Assembly: GCA_021783235.1 (NCBI GenBank)
Contig: JAJXUD010000020.1
Location: 1-61,629, forward strand
Direction: 5' to 3'
DNA: 61,629 nt
Origin: Myxococcales bacterium
GTDB lineage: Bacteria; Myxococcota; Myxococcia; Myxococcales; JAKAPL01
Shown here: positions 17,180-25,883 of the stretch, piece after piece
Position numbering within the stretch: position 1 is the first letter of the stretch
Layout: each line of letters opens with the position of its first letter
Position numbers and translations under genes: made by a program
The notes under the pieces: generated by a model
Told to the model about the DNA's origin: nothing
Database searches by the model: none
What the model saw: only the letters and a program-made list of their open reading frames with translations

Positions 17180-18433
17180 ATGAGACTCCGTTTCGATCGC
17201 TGGCTTCTGGCTTGCGCGCTGGTCTTCAGCGCGGGTGCGGAGGCGGCAACGGTTCACGTCGCGGGCGCGCCGCGCGCCGAGGTGACCGAGGGCCGGAAGA
17301 GAGCTCGCGGCTACACCGCCTCCGCGCATCAGCCGGTGGCGGTCCAGGCCACCGGCCCCGGCCGCATGCTGGTCCGCGCGCTCGGCATCGGCCGGGACGA
17401 CCAGCTCACCATCACCCTCGAGCGTGACGGGCAAGCGCGGTCGGTGAACGTCCGCCCGCTGGTCCCGTCGACCGACAGCTTCCGGGGCGCTCCCCTGAGC
17501 CGCCCGATCAACGTCGAGGTCGACGTCCCGGCCGGACCGCACGACTACAAGGTGACCTTCAGCGGATCGGCGTTCGTCCAGGTTGAGTCGACGCGCAGCC
17601 GGCACGCCGAGTGGGCCGCGGCGGCGGAGAAGCCGATGGCGACCGCGCCGCTGACGCCGCCCGTCACGCTCGCTCCCGAGCCGATGGTCCGGACCGTCGA
17701 CGCCCACGTGGCCGACGCGCCGCCTCCCGTCGTGGCACCAGAGCCGGTTGCCGCCATCGCGGCCAGCGAGCCCGCCGCGCCGGTCGCGGCCGAGAAGGCG
17801 GTCTTCCTCTTGACGCCGGTCGTCGGGATGGGCTTCGTCGTGGAGGATGCGCTGGGCGTGGCCACACCGCAGTTCGTCTTCGGGGCGGACGCCCGCTACT
17901 TCCTCAGCCGGAAGCCGAACGGCGACATGGGCCTCAACCTCACCCTGCGCGACCATGCGAGCAACCAGAGCTACCTCACCACTCGGCCGGATCTCTCGAC
18001 GGGCGGGGCCGCCTCGCTCACCACGAACGAGGAGATGCTCCAGGCCGACCTCGACTTCGTCTACGACTTCCACCCGGCGGACCGGCTCTGGCTCGGCGTC
18101 TTTGCCGGCCCCGGCTTCCGCTTCTTCATGAACGACGTCATCCCCGCGAATATCGGCGGCATCTACCCCGGGGGTGAGCTGCGCTTCGGGATCACCGACA
18201 GCCTCGAGGTCCGCGCCCGGGTGAGCTACCTCTACAACCTCTTCTTCCAGAACGCGGGGTCGCTCTCCGCGATGGGGCCACCCCACGCGGCGGCCGACGG
18301 CTCGGCTGGGCTCGCGCTCGAGATGGGCGGCGGCAACCGGCTGCGCCTCGAGTACGAGGGCGAGGACGACGCCTTCGGCAGCTCCTACCGCTACTACCAC
18401 AGCCTCTGCTTCCTGCTCGATCTGGCCATCTGA
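17180..18433 (+). CDS. Secreted outer-membrane beta-barrel-like protein
   Basis: This is a 417-residue protein. The ATG has GGAGG 4 nt upstream. A signal peptide ends at GAEA. Residues about 25-150 form a beta-rich N-terminal domain (VAVQATGPGRMLVRALGIGRDDQLTITLERDG). A Pro/Ala/Val linker spans about 150-205. The C-terminal part has alternating strands, with a terminal strand ending in LCFLLDLAI, and segments such as FVFGADARYFLSRKPNGDMGLNLTLRD and LWLGVFAGPGFRFFM that fit a small outer-membrane barrel. It lies 33 nt before the PKD lipoprotein and probably forms an operon with it. Confidence 0.82.
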   Translation: MRLRFDRWLLACALVFSAGAEAATVHVAGAPRAEVTEGRKRARGYTASAHQPVAVQATGPGRMLVRALGIGRDDQLTITLERDGQARSVNVRPLVPSTDSFRGAPLSRPINVEVDVPAGPHDYKVTFSGSAFVQVESTRSRHAEWAAAAEKPMATAPLTPPVTLAPEPMVRTVDAHVADAPPPVVAPEPVAAIAASEPAAPVAAEKAVFLLTPVVGMGFVVEDALGVATPQFVFGADARYFLSRKPNGDMGLNLTLRDHASNQSYLTTRPDLSTGGAASLTTNEEMLQADLDFVYDFHPADRLWLGVFAGPGFRFFMNDVIPANIGGIYPGGELRFGITDSLEVRARVSYLYNLFFQNAGSLSAMGPPHAAADGSAGLALEMGGGNRLRLEYEGEDDAFGSSYRYYHSLCFLLDLAI

Positions 18434-18466
18434 CATCGCGACGTGATTCTGTTGGAGGAGAATCCC

Positions 18467-21400
18467 ATGCACCGACTCACCGGACGCATCGCAGTCCTCT
18501 CGGCGGCCATGGCCCTCGCGGCCGGCTGCGCCCAGCAGCTCAAGCCGCCCACGGCCCAGATCAAGGTCGTGGGGTCCTCGACCCCTGCCATCGGCAGCAT
18601 CGTGCAACTCGACGGCAGCGGCAGCTCGGACCCGAATTCGCTCCCGCTCGCGTTCCACTGGCAGATGCTGAACCTGCCGGCCGGCAGCCACGCGGCGTTC
18701 AACGACCCGGGGATCCTGAACCCGTCGTTCCTCGCGGACGTCGGCGGCGAGTACGACGTCCAGCTCGTGGTGAACGACGGCAAGTGGTCGAGCGAGCCGG
18801 CGACGGTGGCGGTCAAGGCAGGCCCCTGCGGCAACCAGCCGCTGGCGGTGGTGATCCAGGGCGCGCCGACCTCGGCCATCGGCGGCGCCGACGGCGGCGG
18901 GGGTAGCCCAGACGGCGGCTTCCCGACCGGCTCGCTGGTTCAGCTCCAGGCGACCGTGACGGACCCGAATAGCCCCTGCCTGCCGGGCGCCGACGCCGGG
19001 ACGGTGGAGGCCTTCGGTTACGCCTGGTCCTTCACGTCGGTGCCGAGCGGCAGCCAGGCGAAGCTCAACGGCAGCTCCCTGAGCGATCCATCCTTCGTGG
19101 CCGACATCCCAGGCGACTACGCCGTTGCGGTGACCGCGACGAGCCCGACCGGCATCCAGGGGACGGGCACGAAGACGATCACCGTCGGATCGTGCGGCAG
19201 CAACCCGCCGCAGATCCAGGAGATCGCCGCCCAGCCTGCCGCGCCCCAGATCGGCCAGCTCGTCCAGCTGTCCTCGACGGTGCTGCAGCCCGACAACGCT
19301 GCGCCGTGCAGCGCGGGCGAGACGCTCGTGTACGCGTGGTCCTTCGTCGCCCTGCCGTCGGGCAGCCGGGCCCAGCTCAACGCGGCGACCATCGCGCAGC
19401 CGTCGTTCCTCCCCGATGTGCCGGGGGCGTATACGGTTCGACTAGAGGTCACCGACTCGGTCGGGCACCTCGCGACGCCCCAGACGCTGACGGTCACGGT
19501 GAGCGGCTGCGGAGGCGCCATCCCGAAGGTGACTGGAATCACGAGCGCCCCGGCGTTGCCCGACACCGGCCAGACCATCCAGCTCCAGGCCGCGATCGGC
19601 GACGCCGACGCGACGGCGTGTGGCCTGAAGCCCGCTTATACCTATGCGTGGCAGATCGTCGGCCAGCCGGCGGGAAGCCGCGCGGCGTTGAACAACGCCG
19701 CGGCGAGCGACCCGTCGTTCACCGCGGACCTTCCGGGAAACTACGACGTCGCGCTCGTCGTGACCAAGGTCGAGTTCGGCGCCGCCCCCCTCCCGAGCAG
19801 CCTTCCGGATGCGGGCATGGGCGCCGTGGACGCCGGTGCGGTCGATGCCGGAGCAACCGACGCAGGCGCCTCCGCTGACGCGGGCGCGGCAGATTCCGGG
19901 ACCGGGGTCGATGCAGGCGCCTCGAACGACGCCGGCACCTCGAAGGACGCGGGCACGTCCGCCGACGCCGGGATGTCCAGCGACGGCGGCGCGTCCGTGG
20001 CCCCGTGGGCTCTCGCGACCCCGATCGCGAGCGCCAGGTTCGTCCAGCGCATCGTGGTCTCGGCGTGCGGCAGCGCCGCGCCCTCGGTTGTAGCGAACGC
20101 CGACCCCAAGCCGGACGTCGGCCAGGTCGTCCAGCTCGGCGTCACGGTGACCGACTCCAATGCCGAGGCGGCCTGCCAGCTCCCCGAAGCGTTCAGCTAC
20201 CGGTGGTCCGTCAGCGCGCTGCCGCAGGGCAGCGACGCCGCGCTGAACTCGACCGCCGTGTCGGCTCCGTCGTTCACGCCGGACGTTCCCGGCGAGTACG
20301 ACTTCAGCGTGGTCGTGACCGACTCGAGCGGCCAGTCGAGCGCGCCCGCGATCGAGGTCGTGACGGCGTCGATCTGCGGCTCCGCGGTGCCCGCGGTTTC
20401 CGCCACCGTCAGCAACAGCACCCCGTCGGTGGGCGAGACGGTCCAGTTCGCGGCGACGGCGACCGACAGCGACAGCCAGCCGCCGTGCAGCCTCCCCGTG
20501 AAAATCGCCTACGCCTGGCAGCTCGTGCAGGTGCCGGTGGGGAGCAACGTGCAGCTCAACGTGCCGGGCGCCTCGAATCCGAGCTTCACCCCGGACGTGC
20601 CGGGACCCTATGTCGCGGTGGTCACGGTCACCGATCAGCACGGCCGCTCGAGCTTCTCGACGCCGGTCACGGTCACCGCGGGAACGTGCGGTTCGCTCGT
20701 CCCGGTGGTGACCATCGCGGGGCCGAGCGGCAGCGTGAACACCGGCGCGCCGGTGCAACTCGCCGCGCAGGTCGTGGACGGCAACGCGGCCGCGAGCTGT
20801 GGTCTCACCGAGAACGAGAGCTACCGGTGGTGGTTCACGGCGGTGCCCGCGGGCAGCCGCGCCGCGCTCAACGGCGCAAGCCTGTCCGACCCGTCGTTCA
20901 CCCCGGACGTCGCGGGCGAGTACGGCCTCACCGTCGCGGTCACGGACTCCTCGGGTTTGACGGGCCAGCAGAACGTTGCCGTGACGGCCGTGGCCTGCGG
21001 CAGCAATCCGCCGGTCATCGACCCGGGCAGCTTCCAGGCCAACCCGGCCAGCCCGGTGCTCGGCGAGCCGACCCAGATCTCGGCGAGCTTCTCCGACGCC
21101 GACAACGATCCGGGTTGCGCCTTGGGCCGGACGTTCAGCTACGCGTGGACGCTCATCGGCCTGCCGCAGGGCAGCCAGGCGAGCCTCAACGATCCCCGGA
21201 GCCTCGAGCCGTCGTTCACGCCGGACGTGGTGGGCGACTACACCTTCAGCCTGACCGTCACCGACAACCTCGGCCGCAGCTCCACGGCCCCGACCGGAAC
21301 GTGGACGGTCACCGCGACGAACTGCGGCATGGCGCGGCCGGCGATCACCTTGCCGGACGTGTCGGTCGACACGTTCCAGGCGGCCCAGCTCGGCGTCGGC

Positions 21401-22099
21401 GGAACCGGCGCGCTCACGGACGCCAACACGGCGTGCGCGAGCGCGTTCCCGAACGCGACGGTGACGGACTTCAGCTACGCATGGAAGCTCGTCGGCCTGC
21501 CGCTGGGGAGCCAGGCGCGGATCGACACGCCGTGGGCCTCGAACGCCTCTTTCGTCCCAGACGTCACGGGGACGTACACCGCGGAGGTCGTGGTAACCGA
21601 CGGGCTGGGCAACCAGAGCCTGCCGACCGACCAGAAGATCACGGTGTCGGCCTGCGGCGGCGCGGCGCCAGTGCCGAACGTGGGGATCGCTGTCGAATAT
21701 TGCTGCGGGACCACCAACACCAACGTTTGCACCGAGGGGTGCCAAGGCGGCAACGGCACGCAGGGCAGCCCGTGCATTGTGCCAGCGCAGACCGCGTTTG
21801 CCTGTGCTCTGAACGGACAGCCCATGCTGGCGCTGACGGCTGCCGGGACCTCCGACGCAGATACGGTCTCGCCGTGCAATCTGAGCGAGACGCTGAGCTA
21901 CCTCTGGGAGCTGTTCGCTCTTCCGGTGGGCTCTGGCGCCAAGCTCAACCCGTCGTCGGGCAACGGCGAATTCTCGGACAGCCTGACGCCGTGGATGCGG
22001 ATCGACAGTGCCGGGACGTACATCCTGCGGCTGTCGGCGACCGACGGGACCCCGGCTCGCGCCAACCCACCGGAGCTGTTCTACATCCAGGCGCAGTAG
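18467..22099 (+). CDS. Giant lipoprotein with ten PKD-like repeats
   Basis: This is a 1210-residue lipoprotein. The ATG at 18467 is preferred because GGAGGAG lies 6 nt upstream and the signal peptide ends in LAAGC. An upstream in-frame GTG is ignored. Ten units of about 100 residues each carry a Cys-Gly start, a QL segment, a YAW strand, a PxGSxA turn and PSFTPDVPGxYxxxVVVTD. This is the layout of PKD/Ig-like domains. Unit four is interrupted between its last strands by about 60 residues of Asp-Ala-Gly-rich linker (19806-19990). It is probably an extracellular adhesin or scaffold, cotranscribed with the upstream barrel protein. The ligand is unknown. Confidence 0.88.
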   Translation: MHRLTGRIAVLSAAMALAAGCAQQLKPPTAQIKVVGSSTPAIGSIVQLDGSGSSDPNSLPLAFHWQMLNLPAGSHAAFNDPGILNPSFLADVGGEYDVQLVVNDGKWSSEPATVAVKAGPCGNQPLAVVIQGAPTSAIGGADGGGGSPDGGFPTGSLVQLQATVTDPNSPCLPGADAGTVEAFGYAWSFTSVPSGSQAKLNGSSLSDPSFVADIPGDYAVAVTATSPTGIQGTGTKTITVGSCGSNPPQIQEIAAQPAAPQIGQLVQLSSTVLQPDNAAPCSAGETLVYAWSFVALPSGSRAQLNAATIAQPSFLPDVPGAYTVRLEVTDSVGHLATPQTLTVTVSGCGGAIPKVTGITSAPALPDTGQTIQLQAAIGDADATACGLKPAYTYAWQIVGQPAGSRAALNNAAASDPSFTADLPGNYDVALVVTKVEFGAAPLPSSLPDAGMGAVDAGAVDAGATDAGASADAGAADSGTGVDAGASNDAGTSKDAGTSADAGMSSDGGASVAPWALATPIASARFVQRIVVSACGSAAPSVVANADPKPDVGQVVQLGVTVTDSNAEAACQLPEAFSYRWSVSALPQGSDAALNSTAVSAPSFTPDVPGEYDFSVVVTDSSGQSSAPAIEVVTASICGSAVPAVSATVSNSTPSVGETVQFAATATDSDSQPPCSLPVKIAYAWQLVQVPVGSNVQLNVPGASNPSFTPDVPGPYVAVVTVTDQHGRSSFSTPVTVTAGTCGSLVPVVTIAGPSGSVNTGAPVQLAAQVVDGNAAASCGLTENESYRWWFTAVPAGSRAALNGASLSDPSFTPDVAGEYGLTVAVTDSSGLTGQQNVAVTAVACGSNPPVIDPGSFQANPASPVLGEPTQISASFSDADNDPGCALGRTFSYAWTLIGLPQGSQASLNDPRSLEPSFTPDVVGDYTFSLTVTDNLGRSSTAPTGTWTVTATNCGMARPAITLPDVSVDTFQAAQLGVGGTGALTDANTACASAFPNATVTDFSYAWKLVGLPLGSQARIDTPWASNASFVPDVTGTYTAEVVVTDGLGNQSLPTDQKITVSACGGAAPVPNVGIAVEYCCGTTNTNVCTEGCQGGNGTQGSPCIVPAQTAFACALNGQPMLALTAAGTSDADTVSPCNLSETLSYLWELFALPVGSGAKLNPSSGNGEFSDSLTPWMRIDSAGTYILRLSATDGTPARANPPELFYIQAQ

Positions 22100-22120
22100 T
22101 CGGAGGCATGTAAGGAGGCC

Positions 22121-22172
22121 GCGATTCGCGTCGAATCGCCATGTCCGGCCGGGCCCTGTCCCCGGCCGGACA
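22121..22172 (+). terminator. Tandem hairpins downstream of the PKD lipoprotein
   Basis: Two stem-loops lie 21 nt after the stop codon. The first is GCGATTCG/CGAATCGC with a 3-nt loop (22121-22139). The second is TGTCCGGCCGGG/CCCGGCCGGACA with a 7-nt loop (22142-22172). No T tract follows, as is common in very GC-rich genomes, so intrinsic termination is plausible but not certain. Confidence 0.65.
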
Positions 22173-22225
22173 CGGGAATCGCGGGCCGGTGGGGGACGAG
22201 CCCCTGCCGTCGCGGGGCTCTTCGC

Positions 22226-22660
22226 GTGCGGCAGCCCCCGACCGCGACAGCCGTTCTTGGCGCGCCGTCCAAGGTTCCCTCCGGCCAGGTCGTGAACCTC
22301 GAAGGCATCGGCAGCCAGGTGCCCGCCGGCCAGACGCCCGCCTACCAATGGGCGCTGACGTCGCTGCCGGCGGGAAGCCGCGCGGCCATCGCCGCGGCGG
22401 ATTCTGCGAAGGCCCATTTCACCCCGACGTACTCGGCAACTACCAGGTCAGTCTCACGGTGACCGGGTTCTAGGCCAATGGCTCGAAGGCACCCCCCTAG
22501 CGTGCCGGCCCAGGCGACGATGCATCGCCACGTGCGGGCTGGCCGACCCTCATGTCTTCCTAACGGCGAGGCCGATGGACCCGTCGGTGGGCCAGCCGGT
22601 CGCGCTGACGACGACGGCCACCGATACCGCCGCCCCCCCTCTCGGGCGGCTGCGGCATTG
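22226..22660 (+). pseudogene. Decayed PKD-repeat fragments
   Basis: A short frame from GTG 22226 encodes SGQVVNLEGIGSQVPAGQ, YQWALTSLPAGSRAAI and then AHFTP. This is a PKD unit like those in the preceding gene. At about 22421-22425 the frame slips: the expected DVLGNYQVSLTVTGF is found one frame over and ends at a TAG (22471-22473). A one-base deletion explains this. A second remnant, DPSVGQPVALTTTATDT, starts near 22575. Together they look like the remains of additional repeats or of a second PKD gene. Confidence 0.68.
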
Positions 22661-22712
22661 CGCGGGCTCTGAGCCGGGTTTAGGGTACGGCCCCTCTCGG
22701 AGAGCCCCCCAC

Positions 22713-24905
22713 ATGCCGCGCCTCGAGCTCGTCCTCGCCCTGCACAACCACCAGCCGGTCGGCAACTTCGGCCACGTCTTCCAAGAAGCCTACGACCGCT
22801 GCTACCGGCCGTTGCTCGACACCATCGCGGCGGCGCCCGAGGTGAAGATCGCGCTCCACCACACGGGCCCCCTGCTCGAGTGGCTCGGGGCGCACCAGCC
22901 GCAGTACCTCCGGGACGTCCGCGCCCTCGTCGACCGCGGCCAGCTCGAGATCCTCGGCGGCGGCTTCTACGAGCCGATGCTCGCGGTGCTGCCCGACCGG
23001 GACGCGCGCGGGCAGATCGAGCTGATGCAGCGCTTCTGCGTGGAGCAGTTCGGCCAGAAGCCCGCGGGCATGTGGCTCGCCGAGCGGGTCTGGGACCCGG
23101 ACCTGCCGCGGGTCATCGCGCCGACGGGGACGCGCTTCACGCTGCTCGACGACAGCCACTTCTTCGCGGCGGGGCTGCCCGAGCAGCGGCTCTACGGCCA
23201 CTACGTCACCGAGAAGGCGGGCGTGCCGCTCGCGATCTTCCCCATCGACAAGGGGCTGCGCTACGCCATCCCCTTCAAGCCGATCCCGGAGCTCGGGCCG
23301 GAGCTCGAGCGGATGGCGCGCGAGGTCCCCGAGGGGACCCCCTCGCCGCTGCTCACCTACGGCGACGACGGCGAGAAGTTCGGCCTCTGGCCCGGGACGC
23401 AGGAGTGGGTCTTCGGCAAGGACGGCCGCGGCGGCTGGCTGCGCGACTTCTTGAAGCTCCTCTCCGATCGGCAGGACATCGTCCGCACGGTCCACCCGAG
23501 CGACGCCATGGCGCAGCCCGCCTCGGGCCGCATCTACCTGCCGACCGCCTCCTACGAGGAGATGGGCGAGTGGGCGATGCCGCCCGACTCGATCCGGCGC
23601 TACGAGGAGCTGAAGCAGCGGCTCGAGGGCGAGGGGATCTACGGCCGCTTCCACCCATTCGTGCGCGGCGGCATCTGGCAGAGCTTCTTCTCGAAGTACC
23701 CGGAGAGCAACCGGCTCCACAAGCGGATGCTCGACGTCTCGGGACAGCTCGCGCGGCTCGAGGCCGAGGGCAAGGACGTCGGCGCGGCGAAGACCGAGCT
23801 CTACCGGAGCCAGTGTAACTGCGCCTACTGGCACGGCCTCTTCGGCGGCCTCTACCTGAACTCGCTGCGCCACGCGCTCACCGAGGCGATGATCCGCTCG
23901 CAGGCGGCGCTCGACCGGCTCGAGCACCCGAAGGGCGACTTCCTCGAGCTCGAGCGGCGCGACTTCGACGCCGACCTCGAGGACGAGCTGCTCGTGCGGA
24001 CGGCCGCGGTCCAGGCGGTGGTGGATCCTGGCGAGGGCGGCAGCCTCGTCGAGTGGTCGAACGTCGGCGCGGCCTACGACGTGACCGACGTGCTGTCGCG
24101 GCGCGACGAGGGCTACCACGACAAGCTGCGCGCGCTCGACGCGAAGGAGGCGCTGGGCGCGAGCGCGGGCGGCGGCGGCCCGGCGTCGATCCACGACATC
24201 GCGAAGTCCAAGGAGGCGAACCTCTCGCGCTTCCTCGTGGTCGACGGCTACCGGCGCGGCTCCTTCCTCGACCGCTTCCACGATCCCGGCTTCGCGCTCG
24301 CCGACCTGCGGGCCGGGGGCGACGGCGACGTGGGCAGCCTCGCGAAGGCCGCCTACCGGATCGACTCGTCCGAGAAGAAGAAGAGCGAGGCGCTGGTCGC
24401 CCTCTCGGCCGAGGGCGACGTCTGGCACCGCGACGCCCACCTGCCCCTCCGGCTGGAGAAGCGCTTCCGCTTCCTCGCGAAGGAGCCGCGCGTCGAGGTG
24501 AGCTACCGGATCGAGAACCGGAGCGATCGGCCCATCGACCTCGTCTTCGCCCCCGAGCTGAACCTCACCCTGCTCGCGGGCGACGACGCCGAGCGCTTCT
24601 ACGAGCTGCCGGACGGCCGCCGCGAGCGGATGACCTTCCGGGGCGAGGTCCCGCCCGCGGAGCGGATCCGGCTCGCCGAGTGCTGGGGCCGCTTCAAGAT
24701 CGAAGTCGCCGGGGGGCGCCCCTTCTCGCTCTGGGCGTACCCTGTGGAGACGGTCTCCCAGTCGGAGGGCGGCTTCGAGCGGACCTACCAGGGCTCCTGC
24801 CTCTTGCTGCGCACCCCGGTCTCGATTCCGCCCGGTGGCGAGGAGAAGCTCGACTACCAGCTCGCCTTCCTCCCCTTCGACCCGCGGCCCGACGAGCGGG
24901 CGTAG
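22713..24905 (+). CDS. GH57 family glucanotransferase/amylase-type enzyme
   Basis: This is a 730-residue glycoside hydrolase family 57 protein of the 4-alpha-glucanotransferase type. The N-terminal catalytic domain starts ELVLALHNHQPVGNF. The nucleophile is Glu124 in GMWLAERVWDPDL. The general acid/base Asp is in YGDDGEKFGLWP (Asp218/219). The DUF1926-like C-terminal beta domains contain NLSRFLVVDGYRRGSFLDRF and EVSYRIENRSDRPIDL, as in the Thermococcus litoralis enzyme. The family disproportionates or trims alpha-1,4-glucans in the cytoplasm; no signal peptide is visible. Together with galT and glgA downstream it suggests glycogen or alpha-glucan metabolism. The ATG at 22713 matches the usual family start. 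Confidence 0.93.
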   Translation: MPRLELVLALHNHQPVGNFGHVFQEAYDRCYRPLLDTIAAAPEVKIALHHTGPLLEWLGAHQPQYLRDVRALVDRGQLEILGGGFYEPMLAVLPDRDARGQIELMQRFCVEQFGQKPAGMWLAERVWDPDLPRVIAPTGTRFTLLDDSHFFAAGLPEQRLYGHYVTEKAGVPLAIFPIDKGLRYAIPFKPIPELGPELERMAREVPEGTPSPLLTYGDDGEKFGLWPGTQEWVFGKDGRGGWLRDFLKLLSDRQDIVRTVHPSDAMAQPASGRIYLPTASYEEMGEWAMPPDSIRRYEELKQRLEGEGIYGRFHPFVRGGIWQSFFSKYPESNRLHKRMLDVSGQLARLEAEGKDVGAAKTELYRSQCNCAYWHGLFGGLYLNSLRHALTEAMIRSQAALDRLEHPKGDFLELERRDFDADLEDELLVRTAAVQAVVDPGEGGSLVEWSNVGAAYDVTDVLSRRDEGYHDKLRALDAKEALGASAGGGGPASIHDIAKSKEANLSRFLVVDGYRRGSFLDRFHDPGFALADLRAGGDGDVGSLAKAAYRIDSSEKKKSEALVALSAEGDVWHRDAHLPLRLEKRFRFLAKEPRVEVSYRIENRSDRPIDLVFAPELNLTLLAGDDAERFYELPDGRRERMTFRGEVPPAERIRLAECWGRFKIEVAGGRPFSLWAYPVETVSQSEGGFERTYQGSCLLLRTPVSIPPGGEEKLDYQLAFLPFDPRPDERA

Positions 24906-25011
24906 ATCCGGGACGAGCCGCGGCCACCGGGGGCGTCGGGCTTGACGAAGCGATGCCAACCATCCGGATCGGAGTTCGACCGCTCGCTCGCACGCTGTTA
25001 CGTCTCCTCTG

Positions 25012-25791
25012 ATGGGAATTTTCGGGAGGTCGGCCTTGGCGAACGGACGGTTCCTCGGCGCGCTGAAGTCCGCCGTGGCGGTGATCTGGCTGGTCGTGCC
25101 GCTGCTGGCCTGCTCGGGCGGCCGGCCGACCGCCGACGGAGGCTGCCCCGCGGGGGTCGGCGTCGCCAGCGCGAGCGGCGCAACGGGTGGCCCGGAGTGC
25201 GGCCCGGACGACGGCTGCGGCCTCCTCGCCCAGCCGAATCCCTCCGGGATGGTCCAAGACGATTTCTGCTCGACGTCCTGCGCGGGCACGCCCGCCTGGT
25301 ACTGCGGCTGCAAGGGCGCGGACGCTGGCGCGCCGAGCTGCGACCTGGACGGCGGGACGCCGTCGTTCGCCGGGGACTGGACCGGATGCGCGCTCGGGCA
25401 GAGCGTCTTCCCGGACGGGGGCGCGACGACGACCGCGGCCTTCAACGACGACGACGAGACCGTCGCCGCCAGCTCCTGCGGGATCACGTTCCAGGGCTTC
25501 CTCTCCTCGAAGAACGCGATGCTCGAGAGCTGCGAAGTGTCCTTCCACCAGACGAGCCCGACGGCCGCCGACCTCGTTCCGGGGACGACGTGCATGGATC
25601 AATGGGGAGACAGCTTCACCTTCGACTGCGGTACCGCCACGATGGAGCCGTCGGGCTGCGCGATGACCGTCTTGGCGTCCGGCACCGGCACCAACCTCCA
25701 GCGCGGCTGTGGGCTGAACGGTTGCCCCGACGCCGCGCCGAAGGTCTACCCGGTGACGTTCACGACCACGTTGACGCTCTACCGACGCTGA
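25012..25791 (+). CDS. Small Cys-rich lipoprotein of unknown function
   Basis: This is a 259-residue predicted lipoprotein with a hydrophobic segment ending in VVPLLAC. The ATG at 25012 is used. A TTG at 25036 with GGGAGG 7 nt upstream would give a shorter signal peptide and may be the true start. The mature region is rich in Cys (about 14) with Asp-Gly-Gly turns. It contains a segment FCSTSCAGTPAWYCGCKG and a C-terminal beta-like part (YPVTFTTTLTLYRR). No domain is recognised. It lies between the GH57 gene and the ATPase/TOPRIM pair, and is not obviously part of either. Confidence 0.75.
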   Translation: MGIFGRSALANGRFLGALKSAVAVIWLVVPLLACSGGRPTADGGCPAGVGVASASGATGGPECGPDDGCGLLAQPNPSGMVQDDFCSTSCAGTPAWYCGCKGADAGAPSCDLDGGTPSFAGDWTGCALGQSVFPDGGATTTAAFNDDDETVAASSCGITFQGFLSSKNAMLESCEVSFHQTSPTAADLVPGTTCMDQWGDSFTFDCGTATMEPSGCAMTVLASGTGTNLQRGCGLNGCPDAAPKVYPVTFTTTLTLYRR

Positions 25792-25832
25792 GGACGAGCC
25801 GCGGTGAGGGCGCCCGTGCGCGCCTCCGCGCG

Positions 25833-25857
25833 GTTGACATCGAAGGCCCTTGTTGAC
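25833..25857 (+). promoter_or_regulatory. Two TTGACA hexamers before the ATPase/TOPRIM pair
   Basis: Two TTGACA hexamers occur at 25833-25838 and 25852-25857, 27-51 nt before the ATPase start. Each is a perfect -35 consensus, which is rare in this GC-rich background. No good -10 box is visible at 17 nt from either, so they may be an operator or a promoter with a weak -10. Confidence 0.3.
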
Positions 25858-25883
25858 AGCTTCGGCGCCCCGGGGAGCGGCCC

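Noticed and set aside
19442-22417. Long minus-strand open frame opposite the PKD lipoprotein
   Set aside because: It is a complementary-strand artefact; the plus-strand frame has a signal peptide, ribosome site and ten regular repeats.
22680-25595. Long minus-strand open frame opposite the GH57 gene
   Set aside because: The plus strand encodes an intact GH57 enzyme with both catalytic residues; the antisense frame has no motif.
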